This document shows positions 12,690 to 26,349 of a stretch of 64,000 nt of DNA, piece after piece (the stretch's first letter is position 1; each line of letters opens with the position of its first letter). The notes under the pieces are model-generated. The model did no database searches. It saw only the letters and a program-made list of their open reading frames with translations, and was not told the origin of the DNA. This DNA comes from Magicicada septendecula (taxonomy: Eukaryota; Arthropoda; Insecta; Hemiptera; Cicadidae), in the NCBI GenBank assembly GCA_034769895.1, contig CM068368.1, forward strand, positions 338,419,076 through 338,483,075, in the 5' to 3' direction. The translations under genes and the position numbers were made by a program.

Positions 12690-13790
12690 TGTGCACTGCC
12701 TATATGTTGAAGAAACCGTATGACAGTATTCCGCACACCAAGCTTTGGCTGGCACTTCAACGAACAAACATCGCCTCCACTTTAATCGAAGCGGTTAAGA
12801 CTCTATATACAACGGGTTGAAACGCACGTAAAAATTGGAAGTAAAGTCTCAAAAGGATTTAATGTTAGTAAGGGCCTGAAGCAGGGATGTTGTCTCTCGC
12901 CGACGCTTTTTAAAATATACCTGGAACAAGCCCTCAAAACCTGGAAAAAAGAATGCCACAAAATGGGGATACCTCTAATTGACAGCACAGTGTACACACT
13001 GTGTTTTGCTGACGACCAAGTCGTGGTAGCGCAGGACTATCACGACATGGAATACATGACACGAAAACTTATAGAGGAATATAAGCTATGGGGCCTTGAA
13101 GTAAACACAAAGAGAACAGAGTATATGCGCATTGGTGGGGAACAGAAGAATTTAATTTTAGTAGACGAACAAGAAATAATAAATTGCAGTAGCTATAAAT
13201 ATCTAGGAACAACAGTTACACAAAATGGTAGTCTAGATAAAGCTATAAGACAAAGAAATAACCTGGGAAGAAAATCAATAGCATTGCTGAACAACATATT
13301 GTGGGACCAACAAATATCAAAACAAAATAAACATCGTATATACAATACAATTGTGAAACCAATTACGTCATACGGGTGTGAAATATGGCCATTAATACAA
13401 AGAACAGAAAAGTTGTTGGAAGCTACTGAAATGGATTATTGGCGAAGAGCGGCAGGGAGGTCAAAACTGAAAAAAGTAAGAAACGTCAGAATCCGGGAGA
13501 TAATGGGGGTACAGTACTCTATTGTCGATGACATAAAAACAAACCATCTAAGATGGTTTGGGCATGTACAAAGAATGCCGGATAATCGACTCCCCAAACA
13601 AGTTTTGAGATGGACACCATACGGTCGTAGGCGAAGAGGAAGACCTAGGTTGAGTTGGAGAGAAGGCATCAACCGGGCAATGAGAGATCGGGAATTGGAA
13701 GAAGAATCTTGGTTAGATCGAGACCAATGGAGACTAGGGATCGGAAGACGTAGGATAACGTTATGAACCGATTTATACATATAATAACAA
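12690..13790 (+). mobile_element. 5'-truncated RTE/Jockey-like LINE, reverse transcriptase C-terminal half
   Basis: The fragment starts inside the RT palm with a KKPYDSIPHTKLW word and continues in frame from about 12.79 kb through SKGLKQGCCLSPTLF to the catalytic FADD at 13005-13016. The 267-codon open frame (12963-13766) then carries the thumb and C-terminal region: YKYLGTTVTQNG, SYGCEIWPL, HLRWFGHVQRMP, RRGRPRLSWREG and WLDRDQWRLGIG, all hallmarks of LINE RT tails. There is at least one frameshift near 12.79 kb. The N-terminal endonuclease is missing, consistent with 5' truncation on insertion. The tail frame is uninterrupted, so this copy is younger than the R1-like neighbour. The exact clade is uncertain. 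Confidence 0.8.
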
Positions 13791-13856
13791 ATGGCGGGAA
13801 ACAACTACTAATTGTTTTACAGTTTGAAAGAAATTAATCGATTCTGGTCAAGGTTA

Positions 13857-13930
13857 AACTGTGTGCTACGTGGAAAGCCATGGGTAAAACCTGATTCGAA
13901 TCTCAGGAAAGAATGGTTGATGACAAAGCA
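13857..13930 (+). other. Pol III B-box-like hairpin, possible tRNA-derived remnant
   Basis: GATTCGAATCT (about 13891-13901) matches a pol III B box. It sits in a possible 5-bp T-arm-like stem (CCTGA/TCAGG), but the loop is 8 rather than 7 nt. A box-A-like word lies about 30 nt upstream. I cannot fold a complete cloverleaf, so it is at best a SINE head or tRNA relic. Confidence 0.2.
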
Positions 13931-16900
13931 GTGGTAACTGGAAGAAGAAAGGTGGGGGAGATGTTTAAAAAATACACAGAAGCTACTAATAAAGGAAGTC
14001 ATATTTTTTATATTAATTGTAGTTCGCGAGCCTTCCGTTCTTAAAATTTCAAAGTAAAATAGATGAACTGATAATTACGTTAATAAAGTACGTAAGCTAT
14101 AGGCCTAAGTCTTCTGCTATAATTAAGTAATTTAATTGAGTTCTGTTTTAATAACAGAGGATGAGCACACTGCCATGCAATTTAAATTAAAAGAAAAACA
14201 AGGGAATTAAAAATGACTTTTGTTATCAGCCAGTCTGTCTACTTATATCAATCTCCCTGGCGTCTGTCTATCCCTGTATTCCCTTTACCTCTCTCTCACT
14301 TCCCCCTCTAACCATTCTCTCTTTCTCTTTTTCTGTCAGCCTCTTTCACTGTTACTGTTTATTTCTTTCCTACGTTTGTAGTTGTCTGCGTAGAATTCTT
14401 CTATTTGTATTCCAGTGCAGAAGGTAAACTAACCTGCTAATCTATTATAGTTGTTTGACCCTACAAAAATTCGCCTATCGTTATTATTACTTGATTATTC
14501 AGAATTTTTAAGGCAAAATTAATGCGTTTTCCTACATAACAATGAGAGAAAGAACGTGTCTTACAAATGAGACGTCTCGTTGTTGCAGTTGTTAATCCTA
14601 CCATCGTTAGAGTAACAAGTATAGAGCGGCTGATGGTATAGAAGTTTAGACTTAACGATTTGGGACTAATCAGCAGCTTACCAACTGCACATATGAAAAG
14701 GCTATCTGAAAAATACGGTTCAGGCTTTTGTCGCTGTCGCGCTAGAAATACGATTTAACTAAAAACGCAAACAGCCAAAGAAGTCTTTAATAGTACAGGA
14801 GAAAAGAGAGGATATATTCATTCTGGAACGTCTTTGATAACAGCAGCTTTATACATGACTGCTCTGTTGTTACGTTCCTAGCAGTCTTGTTTACGATATC
14901 GGGAGAAAGCATAGGAACAGATAAACACGGTATGCAAGAAGAATTGAGTCTTGGTCCTACAGAATAGTATTGAAAACCTCGTCCGGAGCACCAGTTACAT
15001 ACTTTGACAAATGGAGAAGCATGTTTGTGAGAGAATGGAGAAGCATGTTAGTGAGAGAAAAATAACGATACTAATATTTCTCCGATATTAATGAGTAATA
15101 AACACCGGAGAAATGGCATGCTTCACATAATTATAGAAGAAAAACTAGCAGGAAGCGAGAACAGATAGCCTGAAAATGTGTTGAAGGGCTTTCGTCGATG
15201 GTTTGTGAAAGCCGAATATCGATTTGAGAAAGGCTCATGTCGATTGCCAACGCTTGTTAACCAAGCTTTACACCTAAATGTTAACTTTTTAATGGTTCTG
15301 GCCATTTCTGTGACCCTTGGAAAAGTCCGTTTTATATAATAAATTAATAGAAGCAACTCTTGAGTAATTCCTGATCTTAAGTTGTAACAGTAACATACTG
15401 TATGATAATAACATACTATAACAGTTTTATTTTTATGCATATTGATACATTTATGCATGTAATATTGACACAGATTTCAAAACCTCTATGATTAGCAATG
15501 TGCTGTTAGTCATAAATTCAATGTCATATGAAACCGATAATAATAAAACGTAACTGGTAGGCCTATAGTGAAATTAGTGTAACAATGTAAACAAATTATT
15601 AGGCCTACGGTCAAACAAGGAATAGGCATTCACAAAATAAAACCGTCCATTTGCCTTCGTGGGCAACCTAAACCTTTTGGTTCCTTTCTTTCTGTGGGAA
15701 TAGCGACATTTTCTAACTACTGTATGCCACAAGCGTTTCTACGTTGTATAGTTCAAGTGAGGGTACTTGTAGTAACCTATATTAGAGCGGACTCAATGTT
15801 ACATAGGCCTATATGGCGGCCGGAACCCACAGATATCATTGGCGTAATGGGGAGCGACGAGCTTCCACATCCCCTTAACTGCTATTCACATGTATGAACA
15901 TAATATAATTGTTCAGTTACCCATCACAGACATTCATATGGCGTTTCTGATTCGTTTAGTCTATTTACATGTAATTAGTAAACATAAAATTATTCTACAA
16001 TAGGTAATAATTCGATAATGTAGAATTTATATTAGTTTACAGAAGAAGAAAAGAAGTAATTTATGTATAAAATGAAATGATGAAATTTTACGTAAATTAG
16101 AACAAAACAGTAAATGCATTTTAGAATATGCAACAAATATCGCACAATAACATTCATATATTACGATGTAACATTGTAGACTGTACAAGCTAAGGGAAGC
16201 CAAACTAGAATGCTATCACGTGAAATAAGAATCAGGAGAAGCAGTCACAGAAATTGAATTAGCTGTAGCAATGACAAAACAAAGTGAGGAATTTGAAAGA
16301 AAATTCATATTCCTATATCCTGTAATACTGAAGAGAGTAATATGCCTAGGAAAGAAGAAGAGAGTAATTTCTGATAATACTTATATAAAATACATTTTTA
16401 TTTATCATTGACGTGCAAGACTAACAGATCATTCAAACACCTATGTCAATTAATTCTGTGAGCGAATGAAGGTATAAGGCATTACGTAATTACGTAATAA
16501 AAAGGTTATCGGACCGAAGTAAAATGCGTTTAGTTCTCATAGTTATAATAAGCAGAAGCTGTCGTTAGTATGCAGAATTCAAGGAAATGCGACTCAAAAG
16601 CCACGTATCAGGAATGACGTAACCACGACGAGACACTGAATCCTGTTAGCAGTGCTAATGTGAGTTAACTATGTTTATATTGTAGCTGGCCATGAGGAAG
16701 CTTAATGGTATGTGAAGTTAGTTACTGTGTAGTTATGTCTTACAATGCTTTTTGATATTCATTACACGTTCACTGTTCGACATTCACGGTGTAAATGTAG
16801 AACATTAATTCAATAGCATTCCTTAGACTTAGTTTCTTAGTATTAATCTTCGTCTTGATAATCCGGATATTTTCTACAGAATCCGTAATCGGTAAACTGA

Positions 16901-17869
16901 TTATTTTATAAATTTAATTAGTACTCATAGCCGTTGTGTATGCTTATACTACCCTTACTTTTCTTTAAGCGAACGATACTGTAGGTTTCTAAAATGCCCA
17001 ATAATTCAATGTTTAGTAAATGAGTCATCTGTTTAGGCGACTAGAAACTCCCCAGTGGAATCAACAGATGTGTGGTCACGGGCCTTTTCCCGTTTCTATT
17101 TGTGTGTGCTTGTAAATAAACATGTTCTGTTATCTCTTTGAAGTCCATCACTTTCTTTCTTTTGGTTGACTTACGTATATTGCTATCAGATTTCAAAGCC
17201 CTCTTTAGAGTGATTTTTGTTGATCCAAACAAAACCAAAATAAATAGAACTACACTGATTTATATGTTGATGTAGTAATGTTATGCTGCACTGTCAAGGT
17301 CCATCGTTGTGCAAAGATAAAAATCAATGCGGAATAAACAGGAATCAGTAATGTTCACATAATTTTTATTTTCTCTTTTCGCTTTACACTTTGTTTGATC
17401 TCATTCTTATTTGTGTTAGATGTTAGTTTAAAGATTAACATAGCAAATATTATAACTACTATAACATATATAACAATTAACAAATATTATAACTAATATT
17501 TAATATAGGTATTAAATACTTTAACGAACTATACAGTCATAATTCCGAATTTCTTTTTATTTTCGATCATAGTCTGCGTTGAACGACCGTAGTCTATTTT
17601 AGCTTCGTTTGTGGTTCGTCGTCCCACGTTGTACCTCAGAAGAGAATTTTTAAGACTTGCGTTCATATGTACTCGGTTTATTTTGTATTATTTCTACTTC
17701 GTTTGACTGTATTGACATATCACAATAGATACCACAAAGCTCCAAACATCTCTACCACATCAGAAACCACAAATTACATACATCATATTACATTTATTTA
17801 TTTACAAAACCAGATTTATTCATTTGGCAGGCTTGTTTAATTTTTAAATATATATATACATATACATAT
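13931..17869. other. Non-coding stretch
   Basis: No gene recognised in 3.9 kb. Three TAGGCCTA palindromes cluster at 15558, 15600 and 15804. The sequence becomes very AT-rich toward the Gypsy element. Confidence 0.5.
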
Positions 17870-18940
17870 TGTACTGTTATTTACTTTCTGATATAATAAT
17901 ATTTAGTATTTGCACCACGTTGGATGCGTCATTTATGTACTGTAAATTAACTACAGGTATTGTAATTAAGATCTGCTCCACGTTGGATCAGCCATTTATT
18001 TATACGTATGGTAATTAAGAAATGTACCTACTGTTATTGTTTTTTTTTTTTTTTACTTACCAGTACATGTAAAGAAACTCTTTCTCTCAGGGTTAATGAT
18101 TATTAAGTTATTTGATCGTATTTACGATTGTATCTATTATTTTCTTTTCTTTAAACCAAACCAGATTCAGTTAATATGTAGTATTTTTATAATTAACCAC
18201 GTAAAAAATAAATAACAAACTAATGTAACTTAACCGACTCTGAATTCTTCCAGCTGCCACGGGTTCACTTCTGGTTGTTGTTTACCTTTTTTCGAAAGCA
18301 ATATTCGGCTTGGCAATCTGTTCCTTTACACAAATTTCTTATTGCTCTCACCGCTGAATGCCGCTCTCCAGGACTACTGCAACACAGATGTCTCCTCGGA
18401 ACACTTAACTATCCTTTATGGCCACTTAAACTCTTCTTTAGTCCAAGGTTTTCCCCTTCTGCCGTCGTTCTATCAAGGATATTGTTATATTTCTCGTATT
18501 CTTATTTATTTATTAAATATTATAAATAATAAATATTATAAATATTATAAATATTATTAAAACTCTGGTATCACAATTTAAATTCCTTTACTGTAGTTTC
18601 TTTTCGTTGTTACATTAACTTGATGATGTACAAATGTTATTTAATATAATTTAAGACTCTTCATGTAGTTACTATTAGATATATAATTAGACTCTTCACG
18701 TTACTATTAGATATATAATTAGACTCTTCACGTTACTCTTAATGCATTTTATTTTAGACTAATAAACATTTTCTTCCTCACTATACCATACAATTTTTTA
18801 ACAATTTTCCAAATTGCCCCCATGATAATTCCCTAATTTCTTTACATCTGTTTATCATATACCTATTAAAACATATATAATTTTTCTATTTCTTATTAAA
18901 CATCTTTATTTTACCTCTAATATTCGTAATTCTATTGGTT
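17870..18940 (-). repeat. 3' LTR of the Gypsy element (left copy)
   Basis: It begins TGTACTGTTATTTAC on the plus strand, which is the CA-type end on the element's own strand. It runs parallel to 26372-27433 until ATTCTATTGGTT, after which the two copies diverge. Differences include a longer poly-T tract near 18.04 kb, extra ATAAATATT units near 18.53 kb and an extra copy of an ~32-bp word near 18.69 kb. Confidence 0.85.
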
Positions 18941-19579
18941 ATTTATTAAATTATAATTTTATTACTCTTTACTCTTCTTATAATATTCATTCCAATTTCA
19001 TATATTATTTTCTGAACATATAACTAAATATGGTTTTATATCATATAGGAATCGACCTCTATGCTGACTGAGTAAGTCGATATTCCCAGTGTTTTTTTGT
19101 TTACATTCAATACAAAATCTGCATCCTTTCTCTTTTAAAATTTATTATCTCCCTATTATGTACTGTGTGCATTTTAACAGCAGTACATAATACCTTCCCT
19201 TATTTCATAATTTCAGATACAATTTTAGATGAAATTTGAAATAACCAACATAGTCTAATCTTAACATTTAAAGATCTGATTAATTTGGTATTTGTACCTC
19301 ACAAAATTCTTTTAACAAATTAGTTTTTTCTTTTATTACTATTACAAATATGGTTCTTTATTATCGTGAATCATGATATATTAAATACTTATTGATGACT
19401 TAAAACAACGTTAATTAAACCAACTAGTTTTACATCAAAATAATAAATAATAAATAACAATTGTGCCTAATTTTATGGCTAAAAAACTCAAAAACATGAC
19501 TAAAACATTCTCCTTCTTTCGGACCTCACCTTCCCAATCCGGGGCATACGTTTCATTTCTTCTTTATTGCAGAATTCAT
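18941..19579. other. Gypsy internal 3' untranslated region
   Basis: AT-rich spacer between the integrase stop and the 3' LTR. I see no convincing polypurine tract next to the LTR. Purine-rich words exist on the minus strand, but none is decisive. No env-like frame is present. Confidence 0.5.
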
Positions 19580-22500
19580 TTATTTCTTATCTGACTTATA
19601 CGGGCGAAGTTGATTAATATTGTAGGTTCCTTTAATTTTTCCATCCTGGTATTTTATTACTACCGTATTGTTATCATTCACTGTATTAATTATGAATGGG
19701 CCTACATAACATAAAAATAATTTTTTCATCAACTTTTCCTTACTGCTGGGAAGTTGTCTGTTACGAACCAGTACTAACTCTCCTATATGATAATCTATTT
19801 GTTTATATCTCTTCTTGTATTGTCGTCTGGCTCTTTCCTCTGCCTTCACTTTAATCCGACTCTCCATAATAACTTGTTTGTCTTTCTGTGGTTGAGTGAA
19901 CCATGTAAAATCAATTAAACTTTCGATAATTCTGGGTGGGCGTTTCTTATACATTGCCTCATATGGTGTCACACCAGTACTATCATGATTGGCTAAATTT
20001 ATAAACTCCTCTGCTTTACTAACATATTCGTTCCATCTATTATGTTGATCATGGCAATATGTGCGGAATAAACGACCCACTTCTTTGAGCATTCTTTCGG
20101 CCGGGTTACTATTGGGATGGTAAACCGATGTTTTATACGTACGAATTTTTATGGCTCTCATAGCATTCTGCCACTTGACACCTTTAAATTGTGTTCCATG
20201 ATCAGATATAATACTATTAGGCAATCCTACCTCCTTTATAAACTTTTCTTTAATTATTTTAACTATAGTGTAAGTATTGGCCTTAGTGATGGGATATAAT
20301 TTTGTAAATCTAGTAAAACTGTCCATGATAATCAATACGTACTTGCTACGTCTCCTACCACTAGTTGGGAATGGTCCACAAATGTCAATAAAAACTTATT
20401 CTAGCGATCTCAATGCTTGATTATTTATCCACCTTCCCTCATATCTAACATTAGCTAACTTGACTTTTTGACAAATATCACATGTTTCTATGGTTCGAAT
20501 TACTTTCTTTTCTAATTTATTCACGTAAAAGTGTTCCTTGAGTGCTGACACTACTTTCTTCTGCCCTTGGTGTCCATATCTCTCATGATAATCAACAATT
20601 AATTTATTACATACCTCTTCTGGCACTAACATTTTCCTATCAGTATTTCTTTTGTCGATGTTCCTAAACATCATTCCTTCATGAATCATATAATGTGATG
20701 TAGTGTTGAAAGTGCTTTCCATCCTTTTCCTCAACTTTTGTATTCTAATATCGGTTGGCTGTAATTTCTTTATTTCTTCCACGATGAGTTTTAATTCTCT
20801 TTTATTCCTAAAGCATGCCAAAACTTTACGTGCTTCTTTGGCCATTATTTCTTCTTGATCACCTACTCTAGATAATATATCCGCTACTATATTTTTATTG
20901 CCTGGTAAGTACTCCCATTTTATATGATACTCTTGTAACTGGAGCATCCATCTTGTGAGCCTTCCATGTGACATCTTACAGTTTTTAAAAAAGGTTATTG
21001 CTTGATGATCGGTTCGTACTACTACCTCACTGTTTAATAAGTATGTTCGGAATTTAGTTATTGCAAATACAACACTCAATGTCTCTTTTTCAGTTATTGT
21101 ATAATTAAATTCTGCTTTAGTTAGTGTACGGCTTGCAAAAGCTATTACCTTTGGTTCTCCCTTGTCATTTTCTTGATATAACACCGATCCTAAACTTACT
21201 CCACTGGCATCACAATTTAAATAAAAAACTTTACTAAAATCTGGGTGACTTAACATGACGCACTGTAAAAGCCTCTGTTTCACTTCATTGAATACTTCCT
21301 CATCCTTTTTGGTCCACTTCCACTTATTCTTCTTACAATTTAAATGTTGATAATGATGTGTTAGGTCGGAGTAATTACTTTGGAAACTTCTGTAATAATT
21401 ACAAAGACCTAAGAAACTTTGTAATTGTTTTACATTTTTTGGACATGGGAAATTCTGTATTGATTGTATTTTAACAGGATCCGCCGATATGCCGGTATCC
21501 GAAACTATAAACCCTAAAAACTTAATCCTGCTGGCAATGAATGTTGACTTGTCTAATTTTAGCGTAATTCCATGTTCTCCCAACCTGGTAAGTACCTTAT
21601 CAATTCGATGACAATGTTCTTCCCAACTGCTTGATGCAATTACCAAATCATCGACATATACTGTAGTAAATTCCAAAATCTCCTTACCCAATACTTCATC
21701 AAGACATTTTATAAATATAGCCACACTATTGACCAGACCAAAAGGTAATCTTTTAAATTGATAATTCCTACCGTTTACTATGAAACTCACATATTTTCTG
21801 CTTTCTGGACGCAATTCTACTTGCCAATATCCAGATACAGCATCCCAACTACTAAAAAATTGTACGTTATTAAACCGTTTTAAAATTTCTCCTATGTTCT
21901 CAGGCGACGTCTTATCAGCAATTATCATCTGATTAATTTGACGTGCATCTAAACACAATCTTAATGACTTATCTTTTTTGGGAATTACTACTAATGGGCT
22001 AGTGTGTTCTGACTGACTTAGTTCAATGATGTCTTCACGAAGCATTTTGTCGATTTCTTCCTGTACTTGCTCTCTTAATTTGTATGGTATGGGATATGAT
22101 CTTTTGTTAAATGTCACATTTTCTCTTAGTGGTAACTTACATTGCACTCCTACTATTTTGCCAGGTTTGTTTGAAAATACTTTATAATGTTTCAAATAAA
22201 TTTCCATTAACTGATCTATTTGCTCTTTGTTTAGTTGATTATTATGATTACAGAATTGTCTGATTTCTTGCATTTTCTCCTCCCACATTGGATTATTTAT
22301 TGTTAACTGCTGTAGTGACTTTCTATTGATTAGTCTATCCTTATATGAGTATTCAAATTTATCACTTAATTTGGTTGAATTGACCATTTTCCTTACCTCT
22401 TCATTTCTGTTTATAATTTTTATAGGTATTTTTTGTTTATCGTATGTAAATACCACCTGATTAGTTTCTAAATCAATAATAGTTTCATACTTCCGCAAGT

Positions 22501-22585
22501 TATCACATCCGACTAATATTTCCGTTTCTATATTTTGATATACTACAAATGTTAATGTTATCACCCTTCCATTGAATTGTACATT
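19580..22585 (-). pseudogene. pol: Gypsy pol: end of protease, RT, RNase H, integrase
   Basis: In order on the minus strand come the protease C-terminus (ILVGCDNL) and the RT with FKRLPFGLVNS and catalytic YVDD at 21647-21658. RNase H follows with NCDASG, a TEKETL glutamate and RTDHQA. The integrase zinc region has a His pair and CDIC. The integrase core has its acidic triad at codons 20384-20386 (D), 20201-20203 (D) and 20096-20098 (E), with 34 residues between the last two. A GPF-type C-terminal word (YVGPF) precedes the final stop. The frame is open throughout except for one TAA (20396-20398) between the integrase zinc region and the core. The enzymes would copy element RNA and insert the DNA. 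No chromodomain is seen. Confidence 0.88.
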
Positions 22586-24196
22586 TATGACCTCTTCTCT
22601 TGAGTTATAACAGAGGGAACCCAAAGTAATTGGTTCGGCCAATTACTTCAGGCTGCCTTATTCGGGAAGAGCTGAAATTTAAACAGAACAACACACAGTA
22701 AATATAAAAGGAATCATGGAAGGGAAAACTGTTGATTTATGTACTCAGTATATGTGTGCAACAAGAAGATTTCCCTTTATTAAACATTTAAAATAAAACA
22801 AATGACATTTACTCAAAAACAGATCCCATTACATTATTAATTAAATTATTAACTTGTTTAAATTGCTTTATATAGACTGTGGGATCACAACAAATTATAT
22901 TTAGCTTTTCCCCGGATCCGGGTAACCATTTGGTATTTAGTCTTTAAACTTTAAAAATTAATTATATTCAATTCAAGATATTAGCTTGCAAGACTGTTAC
23001 TTTTACTTTTACTTTTAAGTTTCATTATTATTCCATTTGAAGAATGGTATTAATTATACTAGGATACGTTAAAATCTAAACTGTTACAATTGCAAGAAGC
23101 CTGAATAGTTACAATTAAATTCTTAGATTTAAATTTTTATATTCTTATAAAGTCAATCGTCTCTGAAAGTCTCTTTAAGAGAGTATTGTGTTACAATTAC
23201 TATTATTATTATTCCTCGATAGACGTGCTATCGAGTCACCTTTAATTTGGGATGTAGAAGTCTCCTCCATATGGTTACATCTTGGGAATCCTAAGAGCGT
23301 CGTCCTCGTCTAGGTCTGGTCTCAGTTGTTCACGGCTTAAACGTCTGCAGGATAGAGTGGACCTTCTACACAGGTACTCGTTGATTCTCAGAAGTCTCGA
23401 ACTGCATTATCAGTCGGATCTACTAGAGTTGTAATTCTGATGATTCATGTCTCCAGGCAGGATGTTGTGAAGAGTCGTCAATCGGAGAAGATAGCTGTTA
23501 TAGTTATTAACACTCGTACTATTGGTTGTCACATATTTCTTCTTGTTACAACGTTTTTTTAATTTTTCTTTCTCTTAACGTTACATATTACACTCTTTTG
23601 TAGCAGTTAGTAAAATACATAAGAATTAATCCAAACTAATAACCAATCACATAACATTTCAACAGAGCATTTCGCTCGTGCGTGTGCACTGCTTGGAGTC
23701 GTCATAGCGAGAGAGAGATTTTTCGTACGCTACCACTGGTACAGGACAATAGATAGTGGGGTGTTTATTCCGCGAGAATATAGTCCCGGTCTCTCTCTTA
23801 ATAAAACTTTTTTATTTATACAAACTATCGCTAGATAAAAATACATCATTTAAATTAGTTGTTTTCGTGACTATCTGTGTCTTCAGATTCTTTAATTATT
23901 AACATTATTTTTCTATATTATTTTAATTACAGAAGACTCGGTAAACATGTCGAGTCCGGTATCAACAGGTAGGCGCCTGATAACCAGCAAAGGGTTAAAT
24001 GCGACAATAATAATTATTTACAATATGTCTTTTCTTTACCGTTTCTTTGCCCTTATTAATTACTACTTCCATTCACACTTAGTACCTACATGTTTTTTAT
24101 TATCATTGTGAGATTTAAATGGTTAATTGTTCGCAACTTAAAAATTTTTTAATTTCTTTATTTTTTTTTTTAATTGTCACAATTTAAATCGTCACA
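22586..24196. mobile_element. Solo-LTR-like insertion nested in the Gypsy protease region
   Basis: A 1,611-bp non-coding block splits the protease coding region. It is flanked by identical CATT (22582-22585 and 24197-24200), a 4-bp target-site duplication. Its ends form a near-perfect 6-bp inverted repeat (TATGAC at left, GTCACA at right). One C-to-T change at the left end would account for the loss of a standard TG...CA pair. Counting bases, the block plus one CATT is 1,615 bp, and the coding frames on its two sides are in register once that length is subtracted. No internal ORF longer than ~55 codons exists. A plus-strand AATAAA lies at about 23803. A solo LTR of another element fits best; a TIR-type element is less likely. 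Confidence 0.7.
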
Positions 24197-24585
24197 CATT
24201 CATCATTATTTGTTTGCGAGCAGTTCGATTGGCTCGTCCTGTTACACCCACTATAGTAATTTTGCTCACAGGTAATTCATAAATTCTATTAGCCTTTCCT
24301 TCAGATGACGTGATTCCCTTTTCCATTTCTTTTAATTCATGGTATTTAGTCATACTCATCAATGATATTTCGGCACCAGTATCAATAATAAAATTTTGAT
24401 TGGTTTTCCCAGATTGACCAGTAATAGACACTACATCACTTTCAATTACATTTTTACTGATTCTCTCGTTGTCCATAAAATCCTGACCTAAACTAGTTAT
24501 CCAAGACAGTGATCGGCTATTTGACTGTGGTTGACCACTGCACTCACTCACAGTCTTCTCTAGTTTTCCTGATTTTCATTTATGG
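24197..24585 (-). pseudogene. Gypsy aspartic protease, N-terminal part, interrupted
   Basis: The minus-strand frame carries the retropepsin active-site word FIIDTGAEISLMS, with the DTGAE codons at 24369-24383. It stops only because the 1.6-kb insertion begins at 24196. The frame differs from that of gag, as is usual where Gypsy elements use frameshifting to make Gag-Pol. The protease would cleave the element's Gag and Pol polyproteins. Confidence 0.8.
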
Positions 24586-24646
24586 TTACTCTCTCCTCTC
24601 TCCTTCCTTCCTGTTGACTATTTTCTGACTGGGAAAGGGAACTATG

Positions 24647-26181
24647 TTACTCTATATTTCTTAACTGTTCATAATTGTTGTTCACCTCACTCTGTCTCTC
24701 CTCACTGCGAGAATATCCATTTCGATCAGTCTCCCTCGGGTAACGACTATTGTAGATTCGGGAATCATAGTTTCGGCGTATAAAATTCGCTCGATAGTTA
24801 TTTGAAGCGTGGTTGCCCCTATAATTACTATTGTAATTATTGTTATTATTATTATCATATCTCCGGTCATTCCGGTTATCGTTTCTGTAGTAATTTCTTC
24901 CACCTTCCCTATCTTGGTATCTTGGAACATTTCTTTGGTCGTTCCTTTCTACTATTTGATTCCTATCACGGTTCTGTTCTTCCGGATATCTATTAGGGTA
25001 ACTGTCTCTTCTCATATTCCCTTGTTTAGTGCGATTGTCATAATTCATTTTCCTCTCATAATCAGTGAGTAATAACGTCATCGCTTCTATAGTATTGGCT
25101 TGACTGGCAAATTGTGCTAAGCTTACCGTTCCAGGAAAATGATGACTCAAAGCTTCCACCACATATCTGTCATCCATGGGTGGGTCTAAATATCTTGCCC
25201 TGCAAACATGCGATAAAAAATACGAGGTTGGTGTTTGTCCTATACTTGGATTGCACCTACCATATACTATGGTATCCCGCACCCTTGTCTGTATGGATCG
25301 CGTCCAATATTTATTTTTATAGCTATCCATAAATTCCTGGTAGCTACTCAAGGTGTTTCTAACAGCATCCCACCAATAATCATTCATTTCATGGAACCCT
25401 TGATCTAATATTAGCTTAATTCTCTCCCATCTATTTTCCATGGTACTATGCAAATATTCCTTCATTCTATTTAAATACTCCATAGGATTTTTTATATATC
25501 CTTTCATATGTGGCACCTCATGACTAATATTCTTGTCTTCTCGTATAACACATGTTTGATTACCATTTTGTTCTATTTTATTGACCCTTAATACTAATTG
25601 TCCCATGGTATCCTCTATTTTGGTATTATTGCTGTCCAACTGTTGTCCCATGGATTGAATATTGCTCGTTACCTCCTGTTTGTGTTTGACCAATTCTCTC
25701 GTCATCTGTTCCATGACTTCTTGTTTATTTTCTCCTATTTCTCTTCCACTTCAATAATTTTATTTATTACCTCTCCACGTAATTGAGTTAAATTTTCATC
25801 AGTTTTCTCAACTTTCTGGTTAGTTTCTATAATTCTATTCCTTATTTCTGTTTTATACTCATCTAACTGTTGTTTCAATTCCTCTTTATTTTTCTCACTC
25901 TCTTCCTTCAATTGTCCTTTTAATTCCTCCTTATCTTCCCTCATTTGTTTCTTGAGTTCTTCAATATTTTGTTTTAATAAGTTTTCATAATCTAATTTCA
26001 TTTGTTTCTTTAATTTTTCACTGTTACTATCCATTTTTTCATTTATTTGTTTCAATAATGTTTCGCTGGTTTTGTTATTCCATTCCATTATAATTCTCAT
26101 CATCTCCTGGAAATTTGCATCCATTGGTTGGTTTGGTTTCTTTGGTTGGTCCCCTTGGGCATCCTCTACTATTATTTCCAT
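24647..26181 (-). pseudogene. gag: Gypsy gag, split by one frameshift
   Basis: Two open frames abut: an N-terminal 148 codons (25735-26181) made almost wholly of charged coiled-coil heptads rich in Lys/Glu/Gln, and 355 codons (24647-25714) with a capsid-like helical core. That core includes MKGYIKNPMEYLNRMKEYL and a W-rich WWDAVRNTL stretch, and is followed by a disordered Asn/Arg/Tyr-rich tail. The two halves lie in different frames around 25.71-25.74 kb and read naturally as one protein of about 500 residues, so a single-base indel is the simplest break. No CCHC knuckle is present. The basic Arg/Asn tail probably does the RNA binding, as in some Gypsy lineages. Confidence 0.75.
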
Positions 26182-26349
26182 TTCAGTTTCTTCCTCTTCA
26201 ACACTATTACTCCTTAATTCATATCGTTGCTCTGGTTTGTTAGCCAGTTTACAATCTTTAACTTAATTTAATTACAAGGAAAAAATTGTTATGCTAATTA
26301 AATTTAACAAAATTGTGTTATTTGGTGCTGGTTTAAAGAAAATCTTTGC

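Noticed and set aside
23930-24000. Mini-exon (TTTTAATTACAG, ATG frame, CAACAGGTAGG) inside the nested insertion
   Set aside because: Splice-like words are common in AT-rich DNA, and the 54-codon frame has no family signature.
24802-25072. Plus-strand open frames opposite gag
   Set aside because: Antisense shadows of the gag Asn/Tyr-rich tail.
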